A DNA stretch of 64,000 bases from Actinobaculum suis (GTDB lineage Bacteria; Actinomycetota; Actinomycetes; Actinomycetales; Actinomycetaceae). The notes beneath the pieces were generated by a model that saw only the letters and a program-made list of their open reading frames with translations, was not told the origin of the DNA and ran no database searches. Where the stretch lies: contig NZ_FNAU01000002.1 in assembly GCF_900102025.1 (NCBI RefSeq), positions 1-64,000 on the forward strand, given 5' to 3'. Positions 55,243 through 64,000 of the stretch are shown one piece after another (the stretch's first letter is position 1; each line of letters starts with the position of its first letter). Both the position numbers and the translations under genes were made by a program.

Positions 55243-56589
55243 CTATTCCGCAAGGTTGGCAAAGCGGGCGAAGTGCCCCTGGAAAGCGACTTCCACAGAA
55301 CCGGTGGGGCCGGAACGCTGCTTGCCAATAATGATCTCTGCCAGGCCGGCCTTTTCCGAATCCTGGTTGTACATATCTTCGCGGTGGATGAGGAGAACGA
55401 CGTCCGCGTCTTGTTCAAGCGAACCGGATTCGCGCAGGTCGGAAACCTGCGGGCGCTTATCGTTACGTTTTTCCGAATCGCGGTTAAGCTGCGCGACGGC
55501 GACTATCGGCAATTCGAGTTCTTTGGCCAAGAGTTTAATCGAGCGGGAGAACTCGGAAACTTCCTGCTGGCGTGATTCCGGGATGCGGCCACCGGACGAA
55601 AGCAGCTGCAAGTAGTCGATCACGATCATTTGAATATCGTATTGCTGCTTGAGCCGGCGCGATTTGGCGCGAATCTCCCCCAAGGTGAGATTCGGTGAAT
55701 CGTCGATCACGAGCGGAGCGGAAGAAATTCGGTCCAGTGTTTCACCCACGCGCTTCCAGTCTTCGTCCGTCATTTCGCCTTTAATCATGCGGTCTTGAAA
55801 TACGGAAGATTCGGCAGAAAGTAGGCGCATGGAAAGTTCGGTGCGGTTCATTTCCAGGGAGAAATAGACTACCGCCTTGCCTTCCCGGATGGCGGCCTGC
55901 CGGCAAAAGTCGAGGGCCAGCGTGGATTTACCGGCACCGGGGCGGGCGGCCACAATAATCATCTGGCCTTCCCGCAAGCCATTGAGCCGGCTATCCAAAT
56001 CGGCAAACCCGGTAGAAATCCCTTCGATTTCGCCGGAACGTTGCGCATTGCGTTCTAGCTCTTCAAACAGGCCGGGCACGATCTCCGAAAGCATCGAATA
56101 TTCCACGGACTGGCGGTTTTGCCCCAGCGAAAACACTTCCGACTGGGCCATATTGAGCAGGCCTTCCACATCCGCGCCGTCGGTGGTGTAACCCAGCTGG
56201 GCGATACGCGTCCCAACTTCCACGAGTCCTCGGAGCTGGGCTTGTTCGCGCACGATGTGTGCATAGTAGGCGGTATTAGCCGCCGTCGGCACGGAAGCGA
56301 CCAGGGTATGCACATACGGTAAGCCCCCGATACGTTCGAGTTCGCCCTGCCGTTTCAGCTCCGCACCCACCGTTACCGCATCGGCCGGTTCTCCGCGCCC
56401 GAACAGTTCCATAATGGTGGAGAAAATGGTGGCATTCGCCGGCTTGTAGAAATCCTCTACCGCCAGAATTTCGACGACGTCCGCAATCGCGTCCTTGGAA
56501 AGCATCATGCCTCCCAGTACGGACTGTTCTGCTTCTAGATTCTGCGGCGGCCGCCGCTCAAAACTCGTATTTGCCGCGTTCACGCTCAC
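55243..56589 (-). CDS. dnaB: Replicative DNA helicase
   Basis: Hexameric 5'-3' helicase of the replisome. The 448-residue protein has the N-terminal DnaB domain (PQNLEAEQSVLGGMMLSKDAI) and the RecA-like domain with Walker A ARPGAGKST, Walker B MIVIDYLQLL and SRSIKLLAKELELPIVAVAQLNRDSEKR. No intein. The start is GTG (MSVNAANTS); a second GTG two codons later is also possible. Located close to rpsF-ssb-rpsR-rplI, as in many actinobacteria, but separated from them by a MATE gene on the other strand. Confidence 0.97.
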   Translation of the reverse strand: MSVNAANTSFERRPPQNLEAEQSVLGGMMLSKDAIADVVEILAVEDFYKPANATIFSTIMELFGRGEPADAVTVGAELKRQGELERIGGLPYVHTLVASVPTAANTAYYAHIVREQAQLRGLVEVGTRIAQLGYTTDGADVEGLLNMAQSEVFSLGQNRQSVEYSMLSEIVPGLFEELERNAQRSGEIEGISTGFADLDSRLNGLREGQMIIVAARPGAGKSTLALDFCRQAAIREGKAVVYFSLEMNRTELSMRLLSAESSVFQDRMIKGEMTDEDWKRVGETLDRISSAPLVIDDSPNLTLGEIRAKSRRLKQQYDIQMIVIDYLQLLSSGGRIPESRQQEVSEFSRSIKLLAKELELPIVAVAQLNRDSEKRNDKRPQVSDLRESGSLEQDADVVLLIHREDMYNQDSEKAGLAEIIIGKQRSGPTGSVEVAFQGHFARFANLAE

Positions 56590-57458
56590 CTATTTACACT
56601 CCCCCACATTGCCGATCCGTGCTTTCCGCGCCAGCACCCGGCGCCCTGCTTTCACGCGGGCGCACGCCTACGTTCCCGCTTTCACGCGAGCACACGCCTA
56701 CGTTTCCACTTCCGCGCGGGCGCACGCCTACTTTTCTTTCCTTTGCGGGCTAGTGCGCCCTTTCCGCGCGGGCACCCGGCGTCGAAATACCAGCCACCGC
56801 ACTACCTTATGTGTGGCACTCGGAAAGAATCGAGGTTATTTGTTCTTTCTGGACGAGCACCACGTTTCTGCGGTCCCTCTTCGACCCTTAGTGAAAAACC
56901 CGGCAAAGCGCAAGTTAACTGCAACTAAGGAATGTGGAAACACGCCGCACCTCCTGTGCACAACCTGTGGATATCGAATAAAAGATCGGCAATACTATCC
57001 ACACTTTTCCACTTCTCTATCCACACCTGTGCAAAACTCCGAGAAAATGGCGTCATGTCGTCCCCAGTTTTATCCACAGCTGTGGATTCTCTCCACAGGT
57101 TTACACCACGTGATACCTCTCACTTCAGCGTTTCCTCAAGTTAGATTTCCGCAGTTTGCTGCGGAAATCTTGCAATCTTCAAACTACTTTCGGATCATTT
57201 TGCACAATAACCAACTGTTTCTGTCTGCTACTGCGCGCTGATTTTGCCCGCCACGCCAACCGGGCCACCGCCCATACCGTTTTGTTCCACCGCCCGAGCA
57301 TCCGCCCGCCCCCAACCCGCCACCAACCCGTCACCAACCCGTCACCAACGTCAACCAGCCCGTCGCCAACCCGCCACCAACCCGCCACCAACCCCAACCA
57401 ACCCGCACGATTCATTGCCGCCATATCCCTTTTTAGGACGGCTTGATAGCCTAAGCCA
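56590..57458. other. Long intergenic with tandem repeats and DnaA boxes
   Basis: Three blocks. First, three 30-bp tandem units at 56648, 56678 and 56708 (CACGCCTAC core). Second, a DnaA-box cluster at 56966-57097: CTATCCACA (56995-57003, 57017-57025), TTATCCACA (57070-57078), and TGTGGATAT (56966) and TGTGGATTC (57081) in reverse. Third, an 11-bp repeat CAACCCGCCAC in several copies (57313-57407). A plus frame of 248 codons crosses this region but starts inside dnaB antisense and matches nothing recognised. Confidence 0.6.
57447..57452 (+). promoter_or_regulatory. -10-like hexamer TAGCCT of the MATE gene
   Basis: TAGCCT lies 6 nt before the GTG at 57459, with no ribosome site, as expected for a leaderless transcript. 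Confidence 0.35.
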
Positions 57459-58817
57459 GTGCACAGCAAAAACCACGACCTAGAGAATAAAAGAACGCAG
57501 AATCGACTCATTGATAGGGAGATTTGGCGTTTGGCGATTCCGGCTTTGGGCTCGCTTCTGGCCGAACCGCTTTTGACGGCCACTGATTCGGTAATGGTCG
57601 GGCATTTGGGAACCCAAGCGCTAGCGGGGCTTTCCCTTTCTTCCACGATCCTGCTCACCTTGGTGGGGCTTTGCATTTTCCTTGCCTATGCGACCACCGC
57701 GGCAACCGCGCGTTACGTGGGTGCCGGGCAGATGGGCCGCGCGCTACGGCACGGGATCGACGGGTTGTGGCTGGGCGGAGGGCTTGGAATCATCCTTGCC
57801 TTGGTGCTTTTTGCTGGCGCGCCCCAGGTGCTCACCCTTTTTGGAGCTAGCCCAGAAATTGTGGAAAGCGGCTCTGGCTATTTACGTTTTGCGGCTCTCG
57901 GTTTACCGGGCATGCTCATCAATCTGGCAGCCACGGGAACAATCCGCGGGCTTGGAGACACCACGACGCCTTTCAAAGTTTCCTTGGTGGGCACCTTTGT
58001 TAATATCCCGCTCAATTACCTCTTTATTTACCCGATCGGATGGGGGCTGGTAGGAGCCGCCGTCGGCACCGCACTCGCGCAGACCCTCATGGGGGCCTGG
58101 CTGGGAGGCGTGGTAGCACGCAAGGCACGCGAGAACGCGGTGAATCTAGGCCCGCGCGGATCCGGGGTGCTTACCGCACTTCGCGATTCCGTACCGCTCA
58201 TCGTGCGCACCATCGTGTTGCGCGTTGCCGTCATTTTGCAAATTGCGGCGGCCACCCGGCTGGGCACGGAAGCACTGGCCTCCAACCAAGTAACAATGAC
58301 GGTGTGGAATTTCGCGATCTACGGGCTAGACGCGCTAGCTATGGCCGCGCAAATCCTAGTTGGCCAAGCCCTCGGGGAAGGAAATGAGCGCCGCGTGCGC
58401 CAAGTATTGGGCCGGTGCTTGTACCGCGGGATTACCGTAGGAGTTGTGGTGGGCGCCGTGCTGGCCGCCTGTTCGCCTTTCCTGCCCCGCCTGATGAGTA
58501 GCGACCCGGAAGTTTTGCACCTGGCCTTACTTTCGCTGATCATTATGGGAGTTGCTTCGCCCCTGGCTTCCATTGCCTACATTATCGACGGCGTTCTAAT
58601 CGGGGCCGGTGATACTCGGGCCTTGGCTTATCTCATGTGCCTCAGCTTGCTCGCCTACGCCCCGGCGGCTCTCGCCGTCCTCTATTGGGGTAGCGGGCCG
58701 TCTGGCTTTGCTTGGTTGTGGATCGGCTACGGTGTTATCTTCCACGGGGCCCGCGCCCTCACCACCTGGCTACGTGCCCGCTCCAGCGCCTGGATCCGGC
58801 TCGGCGCGGATTCCTAA
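57459..58817 (+). CDS. MATE-family efflux transporter (DinF-like)
   Basis: Multidrug or metabolite:cation antiporter. The 452-residue protein has twelve membrane segments in two MatE domains; family motifs include LTATDSVMVGHLGTQALAGLS near residue 40 and the loop GLGDTTTPFKVSLVG. The start is GTG (HSKNHDLENK follows), chosen from the -10-like hexamer just upstream. It is the only plus-strand gene between dnaB and the end of the window. Confidence 0.93.
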   Translation: MHSKNHDLENKRTQNRLIDREIWRLAIPALGSLLAEPLLTATDSVMVGHLGTQALAGLSLSSTILLTLVGLCIFLAYATTAATARYVGAGQMGRALRHGIDGLWLGGGLGIILALVLFAGAPQVLTLFGASPEIVESGSGYLRFAALGLPGMLINLAATGTIRGLGDTTTPFKVSLVGTFVNIPLNYLFIYPIGWGLVGAAVGTALAQTLMGAWLGGVVARKARENAVNLGPRGSGVLTALRDSVPLIVRTIVLRVAVILQIAAATRLGTEALASNQVTMTVWNFAIYGLDALAMAAQILVGQALGEGNERRVRQVLGRCLYRGITVGVVVGAVLAACSPFLPRLMSSDPEVLHLALLSLIIMGVASPLASIAYIIDGVLIGAGDTRALAYLMCLSLLAYAPAALAVLYWGSGPSGFAWLWIGYGVIFHGARALTTWLRARSSAWIRLGADS

Positions 58818-58909
58818 ACGCAGCAGCTTACTTCCGCGGGCCAAGCCTTCGTCATGTAAATAGCAATGGCCCGGTGCAGCTAGTAATGGTGGATCTTTGT
58901 GCAGATAGC

Positions 58910-58957
58910 AATGGTGGGCGCTTCCTAACACACATTGGTTAGGAAGCGCCCACCATT
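58910..58957. terminator. Bidirectional terminator, 20-bp perfect stem
   Basis: Left arm 58910-58929 and right arm 58938-58957 are perfectly complementary with an 8-nt loop, followed by TTC on plus. It sits between convergent MATE and rplI and can end both. Three copies of TAGYAATGGY precede it (58859-58915). Confidence 0.85.
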
Positions 58958-58986
58958 TTCTGGCTATCGCTTTCTAGCTATAGCGC

Positions 58987-59445
58987 TTACTTGCCTTTGC
59001 TGGCAGAAACGACTTCGATCTCCAGATCAGCAACTACATCATCGGCGATCTTGACGCGTGCCTTGTGCTGGCCTACCGACTTGATCGGCTTTGCCAAGTG
59101 GATCCAGCGGCGGTCTACCGGCTTGCCCGTCTTCTCCGTTGCGGCTTCCGCAATATCGCGGGTGGAAACCGCACCGAAGAGGCGGCCAGATTCCCCAGCA
59201 TTCTTTTCGATCCGCAGCGGTTCAGCAACAAGAGCATCGCGCAGGGCATGTGCCTGCTCGAGGTCCGTGATTGCCCGCCGGCGGCGAGCTTCCGCCATCT
59301 GATCGATCTGCCGCTGTGCACCCTTGGTCCACGGCGTGGCATAGCCCTGCGGAATGAGGTAGTTACGGCCGTAGCCGGGCTTTACCTCAACCACATCTCC
59401 CGCCTGGCCGAGGCGGTCAACATCATGAGTCAAAATGATCTTCAT
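58987..59445 (-). CDS. rplI: Ribosomal protein bL9
   Basis: Large-subunit protein. The 152-residue sequence starts MKIILTHDVDRLGQAGDVVEVKPGYGRNYLIPQGYA, the bL9 signature, with the long connecting helix and C-terminal RNA-binding domain. A purine-rich site (GAGGGAAACAA) precedes the ATG. Last gene of rpsF-ssb-rpsR-rplI. Confidence 0.97.
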   Translation of the reverse strand: MKIILTHDVDRLGQAGDVVEVKPGYGRNYLIPQGYATPWTKGAQRQIDQMAEARRRRAITDLEQAHALRDALVAEPLRIEKNAGESGRLFGAVSTRDIAEAATEKTGKPVDRRWIHLAKPIKSVGQHKARVKIADDVVADLEIEVVSASKGK

Positions 59446-59457
59446 TTGTTTCCCTCC

Positions 59458-59697
59458 TTAGCGAGCGCTCGAAGTGTAGGGAAGAAGCGCCATTTCCCGG
59501 GCGTTCTTGATTGCCCGTGCCAACTTGCGCTGTTCCTGAACGGTCACACCGGTCACGCGCCGCGCGCGGATCTTGCCGCGGTCAGAAATGAACTTACGCA
59601 GCGTAGCGGTGTCTTTATAGTCAATGTTCTGTACCTTCGGAGCCTTGTGGAATTCGTTCTTACGACGAATCGGCTTCCGAACCTGGCGCCTTGCCAT
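59458..59697 (-). CDS. rpsR: Ribosomal protein bS18
   Basis: Small-subunit protein that pairs with bS6. The 79 residues include [27 protein letters not shown], the bS18 signature. The N-terminus is basic, as usual. It has no zinc-type Cys cluster. 12 bp before rplI. Confidence 0.97.
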   Translation of the reverse strand: MARRQVRKPIRRKNEFHKAPKVQNIDYKDTATLRKFISDRGKIRARRVTGVTVQEQRKLARAIKNAREMALLPYTSSAR

Positions 59698-59812
59698 AAT
59701 GTCTCCTCATCGTGGCGGGCACTGAAATGCCCTACCTAAGAATATTGATATGTGCCTGCGGTTCTAGCCTCTTACCGGTGTAGCAATAAAAGCTTCACGC
59801 GGGATCTGAAGC

Positions 59813-59834
59813 GGGTTTAGAACGGGTTTAGAAC
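59813..59834. repeat. 11-bp tandem repeat over the ssb stop
   Basis: GGGTTTAGAAC occurs twice in tandem, perfectly (59813-59823 and 59824-59834). The second copy contains the ssb stop codon (59828-59830). Confidence 0.85.
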
Positions 59835-60433
59835 GGCGGCATGTCGTCGAAAGCAGAGCCTCCCTGCGGGGGCTGACCCCACGGATCAGCGGGCGAACCG
59901 CCTTGCGGGGCGTTATAAGTAGCCTGGTTCTGGCCGCCTTGCTGGCCGTAACCCTGCTGCCCAAAACCGCCGCGGGCTTGCCCACCGCCTTGGCCACCCT
60001 GGCCGCCTTGCTGGCTGCCACCAAAGTTTTGGCCGCTATATCCGCCGCCGAAACCGCCCGAACCACCACCGGTGGTCCGTTGCACTTGAGCTTTTGCCCA
60101 GCGCAAAGACGGTCCGATTTCGTCTACCTGCATTTCCAAAGATTCGCGCTGCTCACCCGTATTAGAGGTGTAACGGCTTACGGTCAGACGCCCGGTTACG
60201 AGTACTCGCATGCCCTTGCTTAGCGATTCGGCACAATTTTCTGCCATATCGCGCCAGGCCGAGCAGCGAACAAACATCGGTTCGCCGTCTTCCCACTCAT
60301 TGGTCTGCTGGTTCCGCTTCCGCGGCGTCGAAGCAACGGTGAAGCTCGCTACGGGCACACCGGCACCCGTAAAACGCAGCTCCGGATCCGCCGTCAAATT
60401 GCCGACGAGTGTCAGAATTGGTTCGTTTGCCAT
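59828..60433 (-). CDS. ssb: Single-stranded DNA-binding protein
   Basis: Essential SSB. The OB fold fills residues 1-115 ([57 protein letters not shown]). A Gly/Gln-rich linker follows, and the acidic tip FDDMPPF binds partner proteins. A pocket of GGQ repeats in the linker is normal for actinobacterial SSB. The 130-bp gap to rpsR holds a copy of the gene's end. Confidence 0.96.
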   Translation of the reverse strand: MANEPILTLVGNLTADPELRFTGAGVPVASFTVASTPRKRNQQTNEWEDGEPMFVRCSAWRDMAENCAESLSKGMRVLVTGRLTVSRYTSNTGEQRESLEMQVDEIGPSLRWAKAQVQRTTGGGSGGFGGGYSGQNFGGSQQGGQGGQGGGQARGGFGQQGYGQQGGQNQATYNAPQGGSPADPWGQPPQGGSAFDDMPPF

Positions 60434-60454
60434 TGGTGTACCTTCCGGTTTGCC

Positions 60455-60748
60455 TTACTTTTCGTCCCGGCGCAGCAACTTGGTGCGCAGTACGTCTTCC
60501 CGGAGCGCGAGCTGCCGGTCCAGTTCCTGCACGGTTGCGGGCTTCGCCTTGATTTCGAGGACGATGTAAATACCTTCCTCGTGCTTCTGAATCGGATAGG
60601 CCAACTTACGACGGCCCCACACATCAATCTTCTCGAGCGTGCCACCCTCATCGGGTATTACCTTGAACCACTTCTCGGAGTTGTTCTTGATATTGCGCTC
60701 GTCCACGTTGGTGGGATCGAGGATGATCATCATCTCGTATTCACGCAT
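60455..60748 (-). CDS. rpsF: Ribosomal protein bS6
   Basis: Small-subunit protein that binds bS18 on 16S rRNA. The 97 residues include MREYEMMIILDPTNVDERN, GRRKLAYPIQKHEEGIYIV and the RNA-contact region, all standard. First gene of the ribosomal/ssb cluster. GGAGGTGGGTAATAG precedes the ATG. The 60749-60941 gap shows nothing else. Confidence 0.97.
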   Translation of the reverse strand: MREYEMMIILDPTNVDERNIKNNSEKWFKVIPDEGGTLEKIDVWGRRKLAYPIQKHEEGIYIVLEIKAKPATVQELDRQLALREDVLRTKLLRRDEK

Positions 60749-60941
60749 CTATTACCCACCTCCTCTGGTCTCATGCGGCCACGGTACTTCCGTGGCAGGA
60801 GGGTTATGCGAATTTAGTGCCAGCCTGCCGGCACCTAACCGGAAAACTATCACTAGCGTTCCATCCTAGCCTTATCGAGGAAGGTATCGCTACGTGATTT
60901 TCACGAAAGCTAGCCGCTCCGCGTGGAGTCCTCCCGGCTCG

Positions 60942-63272
60942 CTAGTGGGCACTGTTATTGCCAGGCGGATTACCTGGAACCGGATAGCCCGGTTCCGGGT
61001 TGGCCGGGGCAGGCGGATCTGCTGGTGCGGAGGGTCGGGGCCATTCCGGCTGTTCCGGTTGCTGCGGCCGTTGCGGTTCAGGCCGGGCCGGCTGTTGCGG
61101 TTCGGCCGGAACCGGCGGCTGCCCGGGCCGTTCTGGAGCCTCATGCTTGCCATCATCGGCACCCGGCGCGGCCGGCCGCTCCGGTTCGGGAGCCTGGGGA
61201 ACTTCCGGCTCCGGGCTTTCTTCTGGCTGCGCGCTCGGAGCTTCGATTATCTGCGGTTGCTCTTCCTCAATGCGGTCAGTATCCGGCGTGCGGCCCGCAA
61301 TCGGCCCCGGCTTGGCAAAGTCCATTACTTCCATGCCGTCGGTGGCCTTCGTCATGTAGTCCATCCACATGTCCACCGGGAAGTTATTACCACCAATACC
61401 CCACCAGTATTTACCGAAGGGAGTGAGCACTTCTTCTTCCCCATTGGGGCCGATTTGATACATGTTGATCGTGGTAATCATCTGCGGGGTATAGCCGATG
61501 TACCAGGCAGACCACGGGCCGGAAGAAGTACCGGTTTTCCCGGCTACCGGGCGGCCCAGTTTCGCCACCTTTTCCGCGGTACCACCCGGCCGCGCGGTAG
61601 CTTGCAAGATCCAGTTCATATTGTCGGCAATATTCTCGTCGATCTTCCGCTCCCCCTTGGTGGGGGTGGTGTATACGACCTTGCCGTGCGAATCGCGTAC
61701 TTCCCGCACGATATGCAAGGGCACGTACATGCCGCGGTTAGCCCAGGTGGCATAGGCCTGCGTCATATCAATCGACCGCGGCGAAGCCGAACCGAGCACA
61801 TTCGTCAACGAGTCATCCAAACCCGGAGTGTTTTCGGGCAGGCCTGCTTGCACCGCTGCCCGGGCCGTATTTGCCGGCCCGATTTTCTGGTTGAGCTGCA
61901 CAAAATAGGTATTGATGGAGTGCTGAGTACCCGTGAGCATATTGACCCGGCCGCGAGAGACGCCGTCGTAATTCTGGACCTTGATATTGCCGATCTCCAG
62001 GGGTGTACGGGAATCGAAATACGTATTTTGCGGCGAATAATCCTGTTCCAAAGCTGCGAGCAAAGTGAAGGGCTTGAAAGTAGACCCGGCCTGCGCGCGA
62101 TCCTGCGTTACCGCATTACGTTGCCGTTTCTGATAATCCGCACCCCCGTACATGGCGTAGATTTCGCCATTGCGCGGATCGGCGGAAAGGATCCCCACGT
62201 AGTTATTTTCCGGCCGGTCATCCGGCAGGTTGTTGACGGTATCTATCGCGGCCTGCTGTTTTTTGGCGTCGATCGTGGTGATGATGTGGAAACCACCTTG
62301 GCGTAGCTCTTCATCGGTGAATTTCCCGGTAGCAATCAGCTCTTTCTGGGCCTGATCGAGGAGGTAACCGGAAGGTCCCGAAAAATCACTCGCGGTTTTC
62401 GGCGCAATGGTTTCCGGCATTTTCGCGGCCGCCGCCTGCGCCTCCGTAATGTACTTATCATCAACCATGCGGCGAATTACGCGGTCAAAACGAACTTCTG
62501 CTTGGTCCGGATTGATAGCTGGATCCCAGGCGGAAGGCGCCGGAATGATCGCGGTAAGCAGGGCGGCCTGGTCCAAAGTCAGATCAGCCGCTTTCACCCC
62601 GAAATATCTTTCCGCGGCGGCTTGAATACCGTAGGCGCCCCGCCCGAAGTAAATCGTATTCAGGTAGTTTTCGAGGATTTCTTGTTTGGTGAGGTGATTA
62701 TCCACTTTGACGGCGAGCACGGCCTCCCGCAGCTTGCCCAGATAATCCGTGGTTTGGCCCAGGTAGTAGTTTTCCACATACTGCTGGGTCAAAGTGGAAC
62801 CGCCTTGCCGTGCCCCGCCGCGCAGGTTATTAATCGCGGCACGCGCGATCCCGCCCAGATCAATCCCGTTATTCGTGTAGAAAGTACGGTCTTCGGAAGC
62901 GACTACCGCATTACCCACATAATCCGGGAGGGTATCGAGGGAAACCGCGGTGCGATCGTAATCGTAAATAGCCCCCATTTCTTCTTCACCGTCTTCGTAG
63001 TAGACGGTGGTTCTTTGGGCGGCGGCGATCTGTTCCGGTTTCGGAATGTCTAACAGCATATACAGGGTTACAAAAGCCACGATAATCGCGACGACGCCGA
63101 TCAGCAGGCAACCGAGTAGAAAGCGCCACGAAGGGAGCCACCGGCGGATCGGCCCGAGCCCGCGGCGCGGGTAATTCCACCGAAAGCCTTTGCGGCCAGA
63201 TTGGCGCCCTCTACGGGAACCGCCACCTGCTTGCTTGACTTGTTGTTTCCTGTAATGCTGCTTTTTTGCCAT
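60942..63272 (-). CDS. Class A penicillin-binding protein
   Basis: Bifunctional peptidoglycan synthase. The 776-residue protein has a basic cytoplasmic N-terminus, one membrane anchor (about 48-74), a glycosyltransferase domain with catalytic Glu in VVASEDRTFYTNNGID and GGSTLTQQYVENYYLG, and a transpeptidase domain with active Ser in AGSTFKPF, SIN (HSINTYF) and KTGTSSG. A Pro/Glu/Gln-rich tail (about 640-776) with repeats of QPARPEPQ is longer than the domain needs and is typical of actinobacterial PBP1-like proteins. 12 bp after the AI-2E family gene. Confidence 0.95.
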   Translation of the reverse strand: MAKKQHYRKQQVKQAGGGSRRGRQSGRKGFRWNYPRRGLGPIRRWLPSWRFLLGCLLIGVVAIIVAFVTLYMLLDIPKPEQIAAAQRTTVYYEDGEEEMGAIYDYDRTAVSLDTLPDYVGNAVVASEDRTFYTNNGIDLGGIARAAINNLRGGARQGGSTLTQQYVENYYLGQTTDYLGKLREAVLAVKVDNHLTKQEILENYLNTIYFGRGAYGIQAAAERYFGVKAADLTLDQAALLTAIIPAPSAWDPAINPDQAEVRFDRVIRRMVDDKYITEAQAAAAKMPETIAPKTASDFSGPSGYLLDQAQKELIATGKFTDEELRQGGFHIITTIDAKKQQAAIDTVNNLPDDRPENNYVGILSADPRNGEIYAMYGGADYQKRQRNAVTQDRAQAGSTFKPFTLLAALEQDYSPQNTYFDSRTPLEIGNIKVQNYDGVSRGRVNMLTGTQHSINTYFVQLNQKIGPANTARAAVQAGLPENTPGLDDSLTNVLGSASPRSIDMTQAYATWANRGMYVPLHIVREVRDSHGKVVYTTPTKGERKIDENIADNMNWILQATARPGGTAEKVAKLGRPVAGKTGTSSGPWSAWYIGYTPQMITTINMYQIGPNGEEEVLTPFGKYWWGIGGNNFPVDMWMDYMTKATDGMEVMDFAKPGPIAGRTPDTDRIEEEQPQIIEAPSAQPEESPEPEVPQAPEPERPAAPGADDGKHEAPERPGQPPVPAEPQQPARPEPQRPQQPEQPEWPRPSAPADPPAPANPEPGYPVPGNPPGNNSAH

Positions 63273-63284
63273 GTGTGTAGGTAT

Positions 63285-64000
63285 CTACTTCCTGCTGGCT
63301 CGCCGTTTCGCTCGCGAGAGGCGGCTCGCGGAACGACTCGAGTTCACGGATAGTCTGGAAGAGAGTCTAGACCGGGATTCTTGTAAAGGCTGGAAAGGTA
63401 TAAATACTTCCGCCTCACTTTCCGGTTCATATATGCCGCGTTCTTCCTTCATTTTTGCTTCCTTTTCGGGGATGAGGAAGGAATCAAGCCAGCGACTCTT
63501 GGGGGAAGAATCCACCAAAAGTGCCTTGAAGAAGAGCGTGAGCGGAACAGCCAAAATAGAACCGAGCGGGCCTACCACTACCGTCCAGAAGAGCAAGGAA
63601 ATGAAGGTGACCGTGGGGGAAAGTCCCACCGCTTCCCCGGTGAATTTAGGCTGAATGATTCCTTGAATCACCACGTTGATCAAAGTGAAGATCACGATCA
63701 CCCAAATAGCGGTAGCCAAGCCGCTATCTACCAGGCCCATCAGCGCTGGCGGTATCACACCGATGATGAAACCGATATTCGGGATGTAGTTGGTGATAAA
63801 GGTCCACAGTGCCCAGGCCAGCGGCATCGGCACGTCTAGCACCAGGAGCACGAAGTAGTTAATTACCGAAACTCCCAGACCGAAGGCGGTGGCTACCAAC
63901 CAGTACTGGCGCACGCGGCCTTCGAAGGAAGCGATCGCGCGGTAGAAATCAGAATCGTGACTCTCAAGAATTCGGCTGCGCGATTGCAGCTGGATCGTGT
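63285..64000 (-). CDS. AI-2E family transporter, partial
   Basis: C-terminal part of a membrane protein of the AI-2E (PerM-like) family; substrates vary and quorum-signal export is not implied. The frame stays open to the right edge, so the N-terminus lies outside. Visible are four to five hydrophobic segments, the family pattern WTFITNYIPNIGFIIGVIPPALMGL and VIQPKF-like IIQPKFTGEAVGLSPTVTFISLLFW, and a charged Ser/Arg-rich tail after about position 150 of the visible C-terminal part. Confidence 0.88.
   Translation of the reverse strand, partial: TIQLQSRSRILESHDSDFYRAIASFEGRVRQYWLVATAFGLGVSVINYFVLLVLDVPMPLAWALWTFITNYIPNIGFIIGVIPPALMGLVDSGLATAIWVIVIFTLINVVIQGIIQPKFTGEAVGLSPTVTFISLLFWTVVVGPLGSILAVPLTLFFKALLVDSSPKSRWLDSFLIPEKEAKMKEERGIYEPESEAEVFIPFQPLQESRSRLSSRLSVNSSRSASRLSRAKRRASRK

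Noticed and set aside
56495-57241. 248-aa plus frame with a tenfold-residue repeat (AFTRAHAYVP type)
   Set aside because: Starts antisense inside dnaB and runs through tandem repeats and DnaA boxes. The repeat is 30 bp, which keeps the frame open by chance.

Overview
The window looks like chromosomal DNA of a high-GC Gram-positive actinobacterium, most likely near the Actinomycetaceae. This is inferred from the class Ib ribonucleotide reductase (nrdHIE plus a separate nrdF), the rpsF-ssb-rpsR-rplI cluster next to dnaB and a class A PBP, the NarL-type two-component and ABC modules, and several starts that look leaderless. No rRNA or tRNA gene was seen, so the genus is not fixed.

Left part (1-18 kb, accessory). 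An IS3-family transposase is cut by the left edge. Next, on the minus strand, come a membrane-anchored protein of unknown function and a winged-helix, replication-initiator-like protein. The middle of the initiator gene carries iteron-like repeats and four DnaA boxes phased every 15 bp, so it may hold an origin inside its own coding sequence, as phage lambda O does. Just upstream of that gene lies a large type I-E CRISPR array (87 repeats, 86 spacers, 3622-8903). The repeat layout shows it is transcribed on the minus strand, away from cas2. The cas genes are split into two divergent operons: cas6e-cas3-cas1-cas2-array on minus and cas8e-cse2-cas7e-cas5e on plus. Only 18 bp separate the cas2 stop from the first repeat, and Cas1 carries an acidic insertion of about 57 residues.

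Middle part (18-41 kb). An MgtA-type Mg2+ P-type ATPase is followed by a biotin ECF transporter (bioY-ecfA-ecfT) and a Mn/Zn-type ABC importer behind a DtxR-like box that overlaps a leaderless promoter. Then come three small proteins of unknown function, an HrpB-like helicase, a histidine kinase/response regulator pair divergent from a MacB/FtsX-type ABC exporter, a flavodoxin, diaminopimelate dehydrogenase, and a TetR regulator with a candidate operator.

Right part (41-64 kb). nrdF is separated from nrdHIE by a SWIM/SNF2 helicase and a RelE-type toxin-antitoxin pair. nrdHIE has a pair of NrdR-like boxes at three-helical-turn spacing. A Fur-family regulator, a GPH sugar symporter with a GH3 glycosidase, dnaB, a MATE exporter, rplI-rpsR-ssb-rpsF, a bifunctional PBP and a partial AI-2E family transporter follow.

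A theme across the window is short tandem duplication. Seven genes (mntA-like, response regulator, ddh, nrdE, nrdH, the GPH symporter, ssb) have 11-33 bp tandem repeats that span their stop codon. Many intergenic regions hold tandem repeats, several CRISPR spacers are tandemly duplicated, and conserved proteins (Cas1, MgtA, HrpB, response regulator, NrdE, NrdH, BioY, MntA-like) carry low-complexity insertions or tails.
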